DNA of 64,000 nucleotides from JABDIP01 sp965250245 (GTDB lineage Bacteria > Pseudomonadota > Alphaproteobacteria > DSM-16000 > Inquilinaceae): NCBI GenBank assembly GCA_965250245.1, contig OZ252296.1:2418001-2482000 (forward strand), in the 5' to 3' direction. Position numbers and translations under genes: made by a program. Positions 35,964 through 47,062 of the stretch are shown piece after piece. Under the pieces are notes generated by a model that made no database searches, was not told the origin of the DNA, and worked only from the letters and a program-made list of their open reading frames with translations. The number at the start of each line of letters is the position of its first letter. Within the stretch, counting starts at the first letter, position 1.

Positions 35964-37235
35964 ATGAGCAGCGGCAAATCTTCCGGCGGCGACTCCAAGA
36001 ACACTCTCTACTGCTCCTTCTGCGGAAAGAGCCAGCACGAGGTGCGGAAGCTTATTGCCGGCCCGACCGTGTTCATCTGCGACGAGTGCGTCGAGCTGTG
36101 CATGGACATCATTCGCGAGGAGAACAAGACCACCCTCGTGAAGAATCGCGACGGCGTGCCGACCCCGCGCGACATCCACACGGTTCTGGATGACTACGTC
36201 GTCGGCCAGGCCCACGCCAAGCGGGTCCTGTCGGTGGCGGTGCACAACCACTACAAGCGCCTCGCCCACGGCCAGAAGAACGGCGATGTGGAGCTGGCCA
36301 AGTCGAACATCCTGCTGATCGGGCCGACCGGCTGCGGCAAGACCCTGCTGGCCCAGACCCTGGCGCGGATCATCGACGTGCCCTTCACCATGGCCGACGC
36401 CACCACGCTGACCGAGGCGGGCTATGTCGGTGAGGATGTCGAGAACATCATCCTGAAGCTGCTGCAGGCCGCCGACTACAATGTCGAGCGGGCCCAGCGC
36501 GGCATCGTCTATATCGACGAGGTCGACAAGATCAGCCGCAAGTCCGACAACCCGTCGATCACCCGCGACGTGTCGGGCGAGGGCGTGCAGCAGGCCCTGC
36601 TGAAGATCATGGAGGGCACCGTCGCCTCGGTGCCGCCCCAGGGCGGGCGCAAGCATCCGCAGCAGGAGTTCCTGCAGGTCGACACCACCAACATCCTGTT
36701 CATCTGCGGCGGCGCCTTCGCCGGGCTGGAGAAGATCATCTCCCAGCGCGGCCGCGGCACCTCGATCGGCTTCGGCGCCGATGTGCAGAGCCCGGAGGAC
36801 CGCGCCACCGGCGAGGTGCTGCGCGAGGTCGAGCCGGAGGACTTGCTGAAGTTCGGCCTGATCCCGGAATTCGTCGGCCGCCTGCCGGTCGTCGCCACCC
36901 TGGGCGATCTGGACGAGGACGCGCTGGTCTCCATCCTGACCAAGCCGAAGAACGCCCTGGTCAAGCAATACCAGCGGCTGTTCGAGATGGAGGACGTCAA
37001 GCTGGCCTTCGCCGACGAGGCGCTGCGCTCCATCGCCCAGAAGGCGATCAAGCGCAAGACCGGCGCGCGCGGCCTGCGCTCGATCATGGAAGGCATCCTG
37101 CTGGAGACCATGTTCGACCTGCCGGGGATGGAAGGCGTGGAGGAGATCGTCATCAACCGCGAGGTGGTCGAGGCGAATTCCAAGCCGCTGATGATCTATG
37201 CCGAGAAGCGCGGCGATATGGCGCCCAGCGCCTGA
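35964..37235 (+). CDS. clpX: ATP-dependent Clp protease ATP-binding subunit
   Basis: ClpX is the AAA+ unfoldase for ClpP. The 423-residue sequence has the N-terminal zinc-binding domain (CSFCGKSQHEV and FICDECVELCMD), Walker A GPTGCGKTLLAQT, the pore loop GYVGEDVENI, Walker B GIVYIDEVDKIS, the RKHPQQEF region and the C-terminal small domain. There is a 180-bp gap after clpP, so clpX probably has its own promoter as well. A terminator follows. Confidence 0.98.
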   Translation: MSSGKSSGGDSKNTLYCSFCGKSQHEVRKLIAGPTVFICDECVELCMDIIREENKTTLVKNRDGVPTPRDIHTVLDDYVVGQAHAKRVLSVAVHNHYKRLAHGQKNGDVELAKSNILLIGPTGCGKTLLAQTLARIIDVPFTMADATTLTEAGYVGEDVENIILKLLQAADYNVERAQRGIVYIDEVDKISRKSDNPSITRDVSGEGVQQALLKIMEGTVASVPPQGGRKHPQQEFLQVDTTNILFICGGAFAGLEKIISQRGRGTSIGFGADVQSPEDRATGEVLREVEPEDLLKFGLIPEFVGRLPVVATLGDLDEDALVSILTKPKNALVKQYQRLFEMEDVKLAFADEALRSIAQKAIKRKTGARGLRSIMEGILLETMFDLPGMEGVEEIVINREVVEANSKPLMIYAEKRGDMAPSA

Positions 37236-37242
37236 CCGTTGC

Positions 37243-37284
37243 GGACCGCCGGTCTGCGGCTGGCGGTCCGGGCCCGGCTTTTTT
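37243..37284 (+). terminator. Terminator after clpX
   Basis: GGACCGCC/GGCGGTCC stem (37243-37250 and 37262-37269), then CGGGCCCGG and TTTTTT. It stands directly after the clpX stop, separating it from lon. Confidence 0.75.
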
Positions 37285-37379
37285 CGGTCCCTTGAACCCG
37301 TCGGTAACGACGCCAAGTTACAATCAAATCCACCGGTCTTCCGTGGCCGGCTCAAGCCGTTTCCCAAGAGGCAAGGTAT

Positions 37380-39794
<2,415 letters not shown>

Positions 39795-39832
39795 GCTAAA
39801 AATGGCGGAATTCTCAGGAAAATAAGTGCGTC

Positions 39833-39866
39833 AAAAGCGTCGGGGCGATTGACCCCGGCGCTTTCT
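39833..39866 (+). terminator. Rho-independent terminator of lon
   Basis: AAAGCGTCGGGG pairs with CCCCGGCGCTTT (one G-T) around CGATTGA, followed by CTTTCTTG. It stands 40 bases after the lon stop. Confidence 0.8.
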
Positions 39867-40052
39867 TGCGCTTACACTCCGCGCCTCAAATCGAGCGATC
39901 CTGCTCGACTCCGTATCGCCGGCAACGGCTCAGTCATGCTTGGTTGCGACCCGCGTGGACGGTGCTCCCGTCGATATGGAGAAGTGTCAGATCAGTTCGA
40001 TTGTGCTTCCGGATAGTTTCACATCTCCTGAGTCCAAGAAGGGGGGCTTGAA

Positions 40053-40325
40053 GTGAACAAGCAGGATCTCGTTGCTCACGTTGCAGATGCCGCCGGGTTG
40101 TCGAAAGCCGATGCCACCAAGGCGGTTGATTCCGTGATCGACGGCATTACCGATTCGCTGAAGAGGGGGAACGAAGTCCGCCTCGTTGGTTTCGGTACGT
40201 TTGCAGTCGCCAAGCGCGCGGCGTCCAAGGGCCGCAATCCGCGCACCGGCGCACCGATCGACATCCCGGCGTCCAAGCAGCCCAAGTTCAAGGCTGGCAA
40301 GGCACTGAAAGACGCCGTGAACTGA
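40053..40325 (+). CDS. hupB: DNA-binding protein HU
   Basis: HU is the small basic nucleoid protein that bends DNA. The 90-residue sequence begins MNKQDLVAHVADAAGLSKAD and has the HU signature GFGTFAVAKRAASKGRNPRT with GAPIDIPASKQPKFKAGKAL. It starts with GTG at 40053, preceded by AAGGGGGG. Downstream of lon, as in many proteobacteria. Confidence 0.97.
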   Translation: MNKQDLVAHVADAAGLSKADATKAVDSVIDGITDSLKRGNEVRLVGFGTFAVAKRAASKGRNPRTGAPIDIPASKQPKFKAGKALKDAVN

Positions 40326-40338
40326 GTTTCCGATGGAG

Positions 40339-40373
40339 TGCCGGACCGTCGGCATCGATCCATCGGTCCGGCA
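40339..40373 (+). repeat. Hairpin after hupB
   Basis: TGCCGGACCG and CGGTCCGGCA form a perfect 10-bp stem around a 15-base loop, just past the hupB stop. It has no T-tract, so it may stabilise the mRNA or act as an inefficient terminator. Confidence 0.5.
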
Positions 40374-40467
40374 TCCATCGCAGGCTTACACGTACTTGGG
40401 GTTTGCGGCCGCTTCCCCGATCCGGCATCCGCCGGTGCCGCATTGGGCAAGCGGTTCAGACGATAAG

Positions 40468-40499
40468 AGACCGGGTTGGACAGCCAGCCCGGTCTTCTT
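40468..40499 (+). terminator. Terminator before tRNA-Val
   Basis: AGACCGGG pairs with CCCGGTCT around a 12-base loop, followed by TCTTATGTT. It probably ends hupB transcription ahead of the tRNA genes. Confidence 0.65.
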
Positions 40500-40525
40500 A
40501 TGTTAGGAGCCGCGATCCTGCGATC

Positions 40526-40601
40526 GGGCGATTAGCTCAGCTGGCAGAGCGCCTCGTTTACACCGAGGAGGTCGGCGGTTCGATCCCGTCATCGCCCACC
40601 A
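40526..40601 (+). tRNA. tRNA-Val(TAC)
   Basis: 76-base cloverleaf. Acceptor GGGCGAT/ATCGCCC; anticodon stem CCTCG/CGAGG with loop TTTACAC, anticodon TAC; T-arm GGCGGTTCGATCCCGTC; CCA encoded. Confidence 0.96.
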
Positions 40602-40765
40602 GGCCCGGAGAATGCACGCCTCTCGCCCGATAGGGGTTTGTGTCCGATGACCGGCTGTGCCGGCAGCCGTGTCCGTGCCCGATTTCTCGCCTTCGCGCGC
40701 TTGACAGGACGAGGCCGAATGCGTATCTCAAGCGCCTCGCTGAACCGAGGGGTTCAAGCGCCTGC

Positions 40766-40842
<77 letters not shown>

Positions 40843-40884
40843 TTTCCTTCCGATCGAAGACGACGCGACCATCCGCCGCGCGGG

Positions 40885-41778
40885 CTAGTCCGGCTCGCGC
40901 ACGTGGAAGGTGACGGTGTAGCTCTCGTCGTCCGACGGGGCGGCGCCCAGCGAGATGGTGCCGTCGCCCAGCAGCGGCACGGATTCGCGCTTCAGGAAGA
41001 TCTCGTGGCCGTTCTCCGGCGCCACGAAGGTGCCGTTGGAGCTCTGGTCGGTGAGCACGAATCGGTCGCGGCTCATCTCGATCACCGCGTGGCGGCGTGA
41101 GGCGAAGTAGCTCTTCACCACCAGGTCGCAGCGCTCGTCGCGGCCCAGCACCAGGGATGGGGTGCCGTCACCGATGCGGTAGATCCGGCTGCCATGGCGC
41201 AGGGTCAGCAGGCCCGGCTGGCGGGTCCGGCCGGCCCGCCGCTTGTTGCTGGTCGGCACGAAGGTGGTCTGGTGGTCGGACGACTGGGTGCGCACGGAGA
41301 AGATCTCCACCGGCCGGCTGCGCCCGCGCACGGTCGTTGTGTCGAACAGCCGCACCCAGTCCTTCAGATTGTCGGACAGCGCGCGCACCGTCTCGCCGGT
41401 CAGCAGGATCTCGCCCGGCCGGGCCAGGGCCGCCACCCGTGCCGCCAGGTTCACCGCGTCGCCATAGACGTCGCCGCCATCGGCGATCACCGTGCCGTAG
41501 TTGAAGCCGGCGGTGATGGTGATATGGCCCTCGCGATAGGTGTCCTGCATCTGGCGCGCGGCGTCGAAGGTCTGGTCGGCCGTGTCGAAGACGCTCATCA
41601 CGCCGTCACCCTGGGTGCGGATGACGGTGCCGTTGTACTGCTTGGTGATCTCCACCAACCGGTCCAGGCAATCATGGATCAGCCGGTGCGCCTCTTCGTC
41701 GCCCAGGTTCTCGTACAGACGCACGCTGTTGCACACATCCGCGTACAGGATGCCAAGATTGTGGGTCGGCTCGCCCAT
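40885..41778 (-). CDS. Class III adenylate/guanylate cyclase fused to FHA domain
   Basis: A 297-residue protein with an N-terminal class III cyclase domain (about 6-170) and a C-terminal FHA domain (about 200-290: LVLGRDERCDLV, SRRHAVIEM, QSSNGTFV). The metal aspartates are present: D14 in ILYADVCNSVR and D58 in TQGDGVMSVF. The transition-state region GDVYGDAVNLAARVAAL is intact, so catalysis is plausible. The FHA domain would tether it to a phosphothreonine protein. It is paralogous to the 22165-23043 protein, which lacks both aspartates. Whether it makes cAMP or cGMP is not decidable by eye. Confidence 0.88.
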   Translation of the reverse strand: MGEPTHNLGILYADVCNSVRLYENLGDEEAHRLIHDCLDRLVEITKQYNGTVIRTQGDGVMSVFDTADQTFDAARQMQDTYREGHITITAGFNYGTVIADGGDVYGDAVNLAARVAALARPGEILLTGETVRALSDNLKDWVRLFDTTTVRGRSRPVEIFSVRTQSSDHQTTFVPTSNKRRAGRTRQPGLLTLRHGSRIYRIGDGTPSLVLGRDERCDLVVKSYFASRRHAVIEMSRDRFVLTDQSSNGTFVAPENGHEIFLKRESVPLLGDGTISLGAAPSDDESYTVTFHVREPD

Positions 41779-42196
41779 ATGATGCCTATACCGCCCCGTT
41801 TCCCCGAGATGCCGGGCGTCGTTCCCATCGCCCGTCCGCCGTCAATTGTCTTCCGTGACAGGCGGTTCCGGGACCAAGTATAGCATTTTATCTATATAGA
41901 CTACACCCGGTCTCCGGATTCCTGCCAGGAGGATTCAGGGTACCCGGACCGGGCCCGTGACGGCGGCCCGACCACCGGGGTACCCCATCGCGGCGGAACC
42001 GCCGCGCACCGGTCGGGTCGGGAGGGCCCGATGGCCCTCAAACGTTGAGGAATCGGGCCGATTTCGCTTCCCTTGCCTGACGCTCCGGCCTATATCTCTA
42101 GCCGAAACACGCGTGGCGCGGACCCCTACAACGGGTTGAGTTGTCTGGATTTTCCTCCCGTCGCCACTTTCGGATCACCGCTGCCCGAGGCGCCGC
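41779..42196. other. 418-bp region upstream of nuoA with nested hairpins
   Basis: The gap between the cyclase-FHA gene and nuoA must hold the nuo promoter. An AT-rich patch (41880-41902) may contain a promoter, and the rest is strongly GC-rich with several hairpins: GCGGCGG-AA-CCGCCGC near 41990-42005, and GGCCCGAT (42025-42032) with ATCGGGCC (42052-42059) enclosing CTCA-AACGT-TGAG. I see no gene. A long structured leader or a small RNA is possible but not shown. GAGG precedes the nuoA ATG. Confidence 0.45.
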
Positions 42197-42565
42197 ATGT
42201 CGCAATCGCTTTTGGCCGAATACTTCCCGATCCTGCTCTTCCTGGGCATCGCTATGGCGATCTCGGCGGTGATGGTCGGGATGTCCTATCTGGTCGCCGA
42301 GCAGAAGCCCGACAGCGAGAAGGTCGCGGCCTTCGAATGCGGCTTCGACGCCTTCGACGACGCCCGGTCGCGCTTCGATGTGCGTTTCTACCTGGTCGCC
42401 ATCCTGTTCATCATCTTCGACCTGGAGGTCGCCTTCCTGTTTCCCTGGGCGATTTCGCTGGGCGACATCGGCATGTACGGGTTCTGGTCGATGGTGATCT
42501 TCCTCGGCGTGCTGACGGTCGGGTTTGTCTATGAATGGCGCAAGGGAGCGCTGGAATGGGAGTAG
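42197..42565 (+). CDS. nuoA: NADH-quinone oxidoreductase subunit A
   Basis: First gene of the complex I operon. The 122-residue protein has three membrane helices and the loop motif EQKPDSEKVAAFECGFDAFD with the conserved Cys, typical of NuoA/ND3. FDLEVAFLFPWAISLG follows. It belongs to the membrane arm near the quinone site. It overlaps nuoB by a few bases. Confidence 0.97.
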   Translation: MSQSLLAEYFPILLFLGIAMAISAVMVGMSYLVAEQKPDSEKVAAFECGFDAFDDARSRFDVRFYLVAILFIIFDLEVAFLFPWAISLGDIGMYGFWSMVIFLGVLTVGFVYEWRKGALEWE

Positions 42566-43107
42566 ACGGCAAGCCCGTGGCCACGGCCGGCGCGGCGACG
42601 CCGGCGGTGCAGCAGGACGAGGTCGTCGCGGCGGTGTCGTCGGAGCTCCAGGACAAGGGCTTCCTGGTCACCTCCCTGGACAGCGTGCTGAACTGGGCCC
42701 GGACCGGGTCCCTGTGGCCGATGACCTTCGGGCTGGCCTGCTGCGCGGTGGAGATGATCCACGCCTACATGCCGCGCTACGACCTCGACCGGCTGGGCGT
42801 CATCCCGCGGCCGAGCCCGCGCCAGTCCGACGTGATGATCGTCGCCGGCACCCTGACCAACAAGATGGCGCCGGCCCTGCGCCGGGTCTATGACCAGATG
42901 GCCGAGCCGCGCTGGGTGATCTCCATGGGCTCCTGCGCCAATGGCGGCGGCTACTACCACTACTCCTACTCGGTGGTGCGCGGCTGCGACCGCATCGTAC
43001 CGGTCGACATCTACGTGCCGGGCTGCCCGCCGACCGCCGAGGCGCTGGTCTACGGCATCCTGCAGCTGCAGAAGAAGATCCGCCGCGGCGGCCGGATCGT
43101 CCGTTAG
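42556..43107 (+). CDS. nuoB: NADH-quinone oxidoreductase subunit B (cluster N2)
   Basis: The 183-residue quinone-reducing peripheral-arm subunit, which binds the terminal [4Fe-4S] cluster N2. Cysteines are visible in FGLACCAVEMIHA, SMGSCANGGGYYHYSYSVVR and YVPGCPPTAEALVYG. ATG 42556 is preceded by AAGGGAG and overlaps the nuoA stop; an in-frame ATG at 42535 lacks a ribosome-binding site. Confidence 0.97.
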   Translation: MGVDGKPVATAGAATPAVQQDEVVAAVSSELQDKGFLVTSLDSVLNWARTGSLWPMTFGLACCAVEMIHAYMPRYDLDRLGVIPRPSPRQSDVMIVAGTLTNKMAPALRRVYDQMAEPRWVISMGSCANGGGYYHYSYSVVRGCDRIVPVDIYVPGCPPTAEALVYGILQLQKKIRRGGRIVR

Positions 43108-43121
43108 CCGGCGGCATCGCG

Positions 43122-43751
43122 ATGGTCGATCGCTCTCTCACCGAGCTTGGCGAGTACATCGCCGCGGAACTGGACCCGGATGTCTCCGGCTTCCAGGTCA
43201 TCAACGGCCAGCTCGTGGTCACCGCGCGCGCCGGCGCCATCTGCCGGGTGCTGACCTTCCTGCGCGACGACGCCGGCTGCCTGTTCGAGCAGCTCACCGA
43301 TGTGAGCGCCGTGGACTATCCGGAGCGCGAGCAGCGCTTCGAGGTGGTGTACCAGCTCCTCAGCATGAAGCAGAACCGGCGCCTGCGGGTGAAATGCGTC
43401 ACCGAGGAGGAGCAGCCGGTGCCCTCCATCGCCGGCGTGCACCCGTGCGCCACATGGTTCGAGCGCGAGACCTGGGACATGTTCGGGATCTTCTTCTCCG
43501 ACAACCCGGACCTGCGCCGCATCCTCACCGATTACGGCTTCGAGGGGCATCCGCTGCGCAAGGATTTTCCGCTGACCGGCTATGTCGAGGTCCGCTACGA
43601 CGACGAGCAGAAGCGGGTGGTCTACGAGCCGGTCAAGCTGACCCAGGATTTCCGCACCTTCGATTTCCTGAGCCCCTGGGAGGGCATGACCCGGCAGCCG
43701 CTGCCCGGCGACGAGAAGGCGGAGGAGGGCAAGCCCTCCGACGGCGCGTGA
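43122..43751 (+). CDS. nuoC: NADH-quinone oxidoreductase subunit C
   Basis: 209 residues. The family block is ERETWDMFGIFFSDNPDLRR followed by ILTDYGFEGHPLRKDFPLTG. NuoC is a peripheral-arm subunit near the quinone channel. It is separate from nuoD, unlike the fused NuoCD of Enterobacteria, as normal in alphaproteobacteria. Confidence 0.96.
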   Translation: MVDRSLTELGEYIAAELDPDVSGFQVINGQLVVTARAGAICRVLTFLRDDAGCLFEQLTDVSAVDYPEREQRFEVVYQLLSMKQNRRLRVKCVTEEEQPVPSIAGVHPCATWFERETWDMFGIFFSDNPDLRRILTDYGFEGHPLRKDFPLTGYVEVRYDDEQKRVVYEPVKLTQDFRTFDFLSPWEGMTRQPLPGDEKAEEGKPSDGA

Positions 43752-43766
43752 GGTGCAGGTAGGCCA

Positions 43767-44948
43767 ATGACCGATACCCAGATCAAACCCTACACGATGA
43801 ATTTCGGGCCGCAGCATCCCGCGGCCCATGGCGTGCTGCGGCTGGTGCTGGAGATGGATGGCGAGGTGGTCGAGCGCGCCGACCCGCATATCGGCCTGCT
43901 GCACCGCGGCACCGAGAAGCTGATCGAGTACAAGACCTACCTCCAGGCGGTGCCGTATTTCGACCGGCTCGACTATGTCGCGCCGATGAACCAGGAGCAC
44001 GCCTTCGCGCTGGCCACCGAGCGGCTGTTGGGCATCGAGGTGCCGATCCGCGGGCAGTACATCCGTGTGCTGTTCAGCGAAATCTCGCGCATCCTCAACC
44101 ACATTCTGAACTTGACGACATATGCCCTTGATGTTGGTGCGATAACCCCGTCGCTTTGGGGCTTCGAGGAGCGTGAGCTCCTGATGGAGTTCTACGAGCG
44201 CGTCTCCGGCGCCCGGCTGCACGCGGCCTATTTCCGGCCCGGCGGGGTGCATCAGGACATGCCGGCGGGCCTGGCCGAGGACATCTGGGAATACACCGAG
44301 CATTTCCCGAAGTTCCTGGCCGATCTGGAAGGGCTTCTGGCCGAGAACCGGGTGTTCAAGCAACGCACCGTCGATATCGGCACGGTCTCGACGGAGGACG
44401 CGATCGCCTGGGGCTTCACCGGGCCGATGCTGCGGGCCTCCAACGTCGCCTGGGATCTGCGCAAGGCACAGCCCTACGACGTCTACGACCGGATCGATTT
44501 CGACGTGCCGGTCGGCCTGACCGGCGACTGCTACGCCCGCTTCCTGGTGCGCATCGAGGAAATGCGGCAATCCAACCGCATCATCCGGCAGTGCCTGGAG
44601 GATATGCCCCCGGACGGGCCGGTGAAGGTCAACGACCACAAGGTGGCGCCGCCGCCGCGGGCGGAGATGAAGCGCTCCATGGAGGCGCTGATCCACCACT
44701 TCAAGCTCTACACCGAGGGCTACCACGTGCCGGCCGGTGAGACCTATTCCGCGGTCGAGGCACCGAAGGGCGAGTTCGGCGTGTACCTGGTCTCCGACGG
44801 CACCAACAAGCCCTATCGCTGCCGCATCCGCGCCCCCGGCTTCGCCCATCTGCAGGCGCTGGATTTCAGCAGCCGCGGGCACATGCTGGCCGACACGGTC
44901 GCGATCATCGGTTCCATGGACATCGTGTTCGGGGAGATCGACCGATGA
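43767..44948 (+). CDS. nuoD: NADH-quinone oxidoreductase subunit D
   Basis: 393 residues of the 49-kDa-type subunit lining the quinone pocket. Motifs: NFGPQHPAAHGVLRLVLEMD, GLLHRGTEKLIEYKTYLQ, YFDRLDYVAPMNQEH and the C-terminal SMDIVFGEIDR. The conserved HRGTEK and QHPAAHG regions confirm the family. The stop overlaps the nuoE start by 4 bases (ATGA). Confidence 0.97.
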   Translation: MTDTQIKPYTMNFGPQHPAAHGVLRLVLEMDGEVVERADPHIGLLHRGTEKLIEYKTYLQAVPYFDRLDYVAPMNQEHAFALATERLLGIEVPIRGQYIRVLFSEISRILNHILNLTTYALDVGAITPSLWGFEERELLMEFYERVSGARLHAAYFRPGGVHQDMPAGLAEDIWEYTEHFPKFLADLEGLLAENRVFKQRTVDIGTVSTEDAIAWGFTGPMLRASNVAWDLRKAQPYDVYDRIDFDVPVGLTGDCYARFLVRIEEMRQSNRIIRQCLEDMPPDGPVKVNDHKVAPPPRAEMKRSMEALIHHFKLYTEGYHVPAGETYSAVEAPKGEFGVYLVSDGTNKPYRCRIRAPGFAHLQALDFSSRGHMLADTVAIIGSMDIVFGEIDR

Positions 44949-45751
44949 GCTTCGGCGCGCCCGCACCGGACTCCCAGCAGCCGGCCGAGTTCCAGTTCAA
45001 CCCGGAGAATCTGAGCCGGGCCAAGGAGATCATCGGCAAGTATCCCGAAGGCCGCCAGCAGAGCGCCTTGCTGCCGCTGCTCGACCTGGCCCAGCGCCAG
45101 CACGACAACTGGCTGCCCCGCGCTGCCATGGACTATGTCGCCGACCTGCTGGAGATCCCGCCGATCCGCGCCTACGAGGTCGCCAGCTTCTACACCATGT
45201 TCAACAAGGCGCCGGTCGGCCGCCATTTCATCCAGGTCTGCACCACCACGCCGTGCTGGCTGTGTGGCTCCAACGACGTGCTCAAGGCGATCAAGGACAA
45301 GACCGGTGCCGGGGTCGGCGAGACGTCGGCCGACGGCACCGTGACCGTGGTCGAGGTCGAGTGCCTGGGCGCCTGCGTCAATGCGCCCATGGTCCAGATC
45401 AACGACGACTACTACGAGGACCTCGACTACCAGCGCATGGGCGAGCTGATCGACGCGCTGGCCAAGGGCGAGGCGCCGAAGGTCGGTTCTCAGATCGGTC
45501 GCAAGGGCAGTCAGGCCCTGTCCGGCCCGACCACGCTGCTGGAACCGCCGAAGGTGGTGGTGCCGAAGGAAACCAAGGCGCGTAAGCCCAAGGCGAAGGA
45601 CGAGGCCGGTGACGAACCGGAGGCCGAGGCCAAGCCGAAGCCCAAGCGCAAGGCCGCGCCCAAGGCCAAGGCAGCCGCCAAGGCGGAGGCCGGGACGAAG
45701 GCGCCGGAAGCCGGGGACGACGACGCCCCCGAGGTCAAGGACGAGGGCTGA
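44945..45751 (+). CDS. nuoE: NADH-quinone oxidoreductase subunit E (cluster N1a) with basic tail
   Basis: The 24-kDa-type subunit carrying [2Fe-2S] cluster N1a. Cysteines are in CTTTPCWLCGSNDV and VECLGACVNAPMVQIN. It is 268 residues long, about 80 longer than E. coli NuoE, because of a Lys/Ala/Glu-rich tail from about residue 190 (KRKAAPKAKAAAKAEAGTKA). Such tails are common in alphaproteobacterial NuoE; the function is not known. Confidence 0.96.
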   Translation: MSFGAPAPDSQQPAEFQFNPENLSRAKEIIGKYPEGRQQSALLPLLDLAQRQHDNWLPRAAMDYVADLLEIPPIRAYEVASFYTMFNKAPVGRHFIQVCTTTPCWLCGSNDVLKAIKDKTGAGVGETSADGTVTVVEVECLGACVNAPMVQINDDYYEDLDYQRMGELIDALAKGEAPKVGSQIGRKGSQALSGPTTLLEPPKVVVPKETKARKPKAKDEAGDEPEAEAKPKPKRKAAPKAKAAAKAEAGTKAPEAGDDDAPEVKDEG

Positions 45752-45754
45752 GCG

Positions 45755-47050
45755 ATGCTCCAGGACAAGGACCGCATCTTCACGAACCTCTACGGCTGGT
45801 ACGGCTGGGACGTGGAGTCCGCCCGCCAGCGCGGCATCTGGGACAACACCAAGGCGCTGGTGGCGCTGGGCCGCGAGAAGATCATCGAGGAGGTCAAGAC
45901 CTCGGGCCTGCGCGGCCGCGGTGGCGCCGGCTTCCCGACCGGGCTGAAATGGTCCTTCATGCCCAAGGAGTCGCCGGACGGCCGCCCGAGCTACCTGGTC
46001 ATCAACGCCGACGAATCCGAGCCAGGCACCTGCAAGGACCGCGAGATCCTGCGCTTCGATCCGCACCGGCTGATCGAGGGTGCCTTGGTCTCCTCCTTCG
46101 CCCTCGGGGCGCATGCCTGCTACATCTACATCCGCGGTGAGTTCTACGGCGAGGCGTCGAATGTCCAGAAGGCCATCGACGAAGCCTACGACGCCGGTCT
46201 CCTGGGCAAGAACGCCGCCAATACCGGCTGGGATTTCGACCTCTACCTGCACCGCGGCGCCGGCGCCTATATCTGCGGCGAGGAGACCGCGCTGCTGGAA
46301 AGCCTGGAGGGCAAGAAGGGCCAGCCGCGCAACAAGCCTCCTTTCCCGGCGGGCGCCGGCCTCTATGGCTGCCCGACCACGGTGAACAATGTCGAGACCA
46401 TCGCCGTGGTGCCGGAGATCCTGCGCCGCGGCGGCGACTGGTTCGGCGCGCTGGGCCGGCCAAAGAATGCCGGCACCAAGCTGTTCTGCATCTCCGGCCA
46501 TGTGGAGCAGCCCTGCAACGTCGAGGAAGAGCTCGGCGTGCCCATGAAGGAGCTGATCGAGCGCCATGCCGGTGGCGTGCGCGGCGGCTGGGACAATCTG
46601 CTGGCGGTGATCCCCGGCGGCTCCTCGACGCCGATCCTGCCGAAATCCGACTGCGAGACCGTGCTGATGGATTTCGACAGCCTGCGCGAGGCGCGCTCCA
46701 GCCTGGGCACAGGCGGGCTGATCGTCATGGACAAGTCCACCGACGTGATCTACGCCATCGCCCGGCTGTCGCATTTCTACATGCATGAGAGCTGCGGCCA
46801 GTGCACCCCGTGCCGCGAGGGCACGGGCTGGCTGTGGCGGGTGATGCAGCGCATGGTCAAGGGCAATGCCCGAGTCGAGGAGATCGACATGCTGCTGGAG
46901 GTCACCAAGGAGATCGAAGGCCATACGATCTGCGCCCATGGCGACGCATCGGCCTGGCCGGTCCAGGGGCTGATCCGGCATTTCCGCCCGGAGATGGAGC
47001 AGCGCATCCGCGAATACCGCGACGCCGCCCACAGGACGGCGGCGGAATAG
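45755..47050 (+). CDS. nuoF: NADH-quinone oxidoreductase subunit F (NADH/FMN site, cluster N3)
   Basis: The 431-residue NADH-binding subunit. The NADH/FMN motifs are GLRGRGGAGFPTGLKWSFMP and CGEETALLESLEGKKGQPR, plus the N3 cluster cysteines in HESCGQCTPCREGTGW and TICAHGDASAWP. It oxidises NADH and passes electrons by FMN to the iron-sulfur chain. Confidence 0.97.
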   Translation: MLQDKDRIFTNLYGWYGWDVESARQRGIWDNTKALVALGREKIIEEVKTSGLRGRGGAGFPTGLKWSFMPKESPDGRPSYLVINADESEPGTCKDREILRFDPHRLIEGALVSSFALGAHACYIYIRGEFYGEASNVQKAIDEAYDAGLLGKNAANTGWDFDLYLHRGAGAYICGEETALLESLEGKKGQPRNKPPFPAGAGLYGCPTTVNNVETIAVVPEILRRGGDWFGALGRPKNAGTKLFCISGHVEQPCNVEEELGVPMKELIERHAGGVRGGWDNLLAVIPGGSSTPILPKSDCETVLMDFDSLREARSSLGTGGLIVMDKSTDVIYAIARLSHFYMHESCGQCTPCREGTGWLWRVMQRMVKGNARVEEIDMLLEVTKEIEGHTICAHGDASAWPVQGLIRHFRPEMEQRIREYRDAAHRTAAE

Positions 47051-47062
47051 GGGGCGGGGAGC

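Noticed and set aside
37291..37330. RpoH heat-shock promoter before lon
   Set aside because: CTTGAAC fits a -35 element, but no suitable -10 is at the required spacing.
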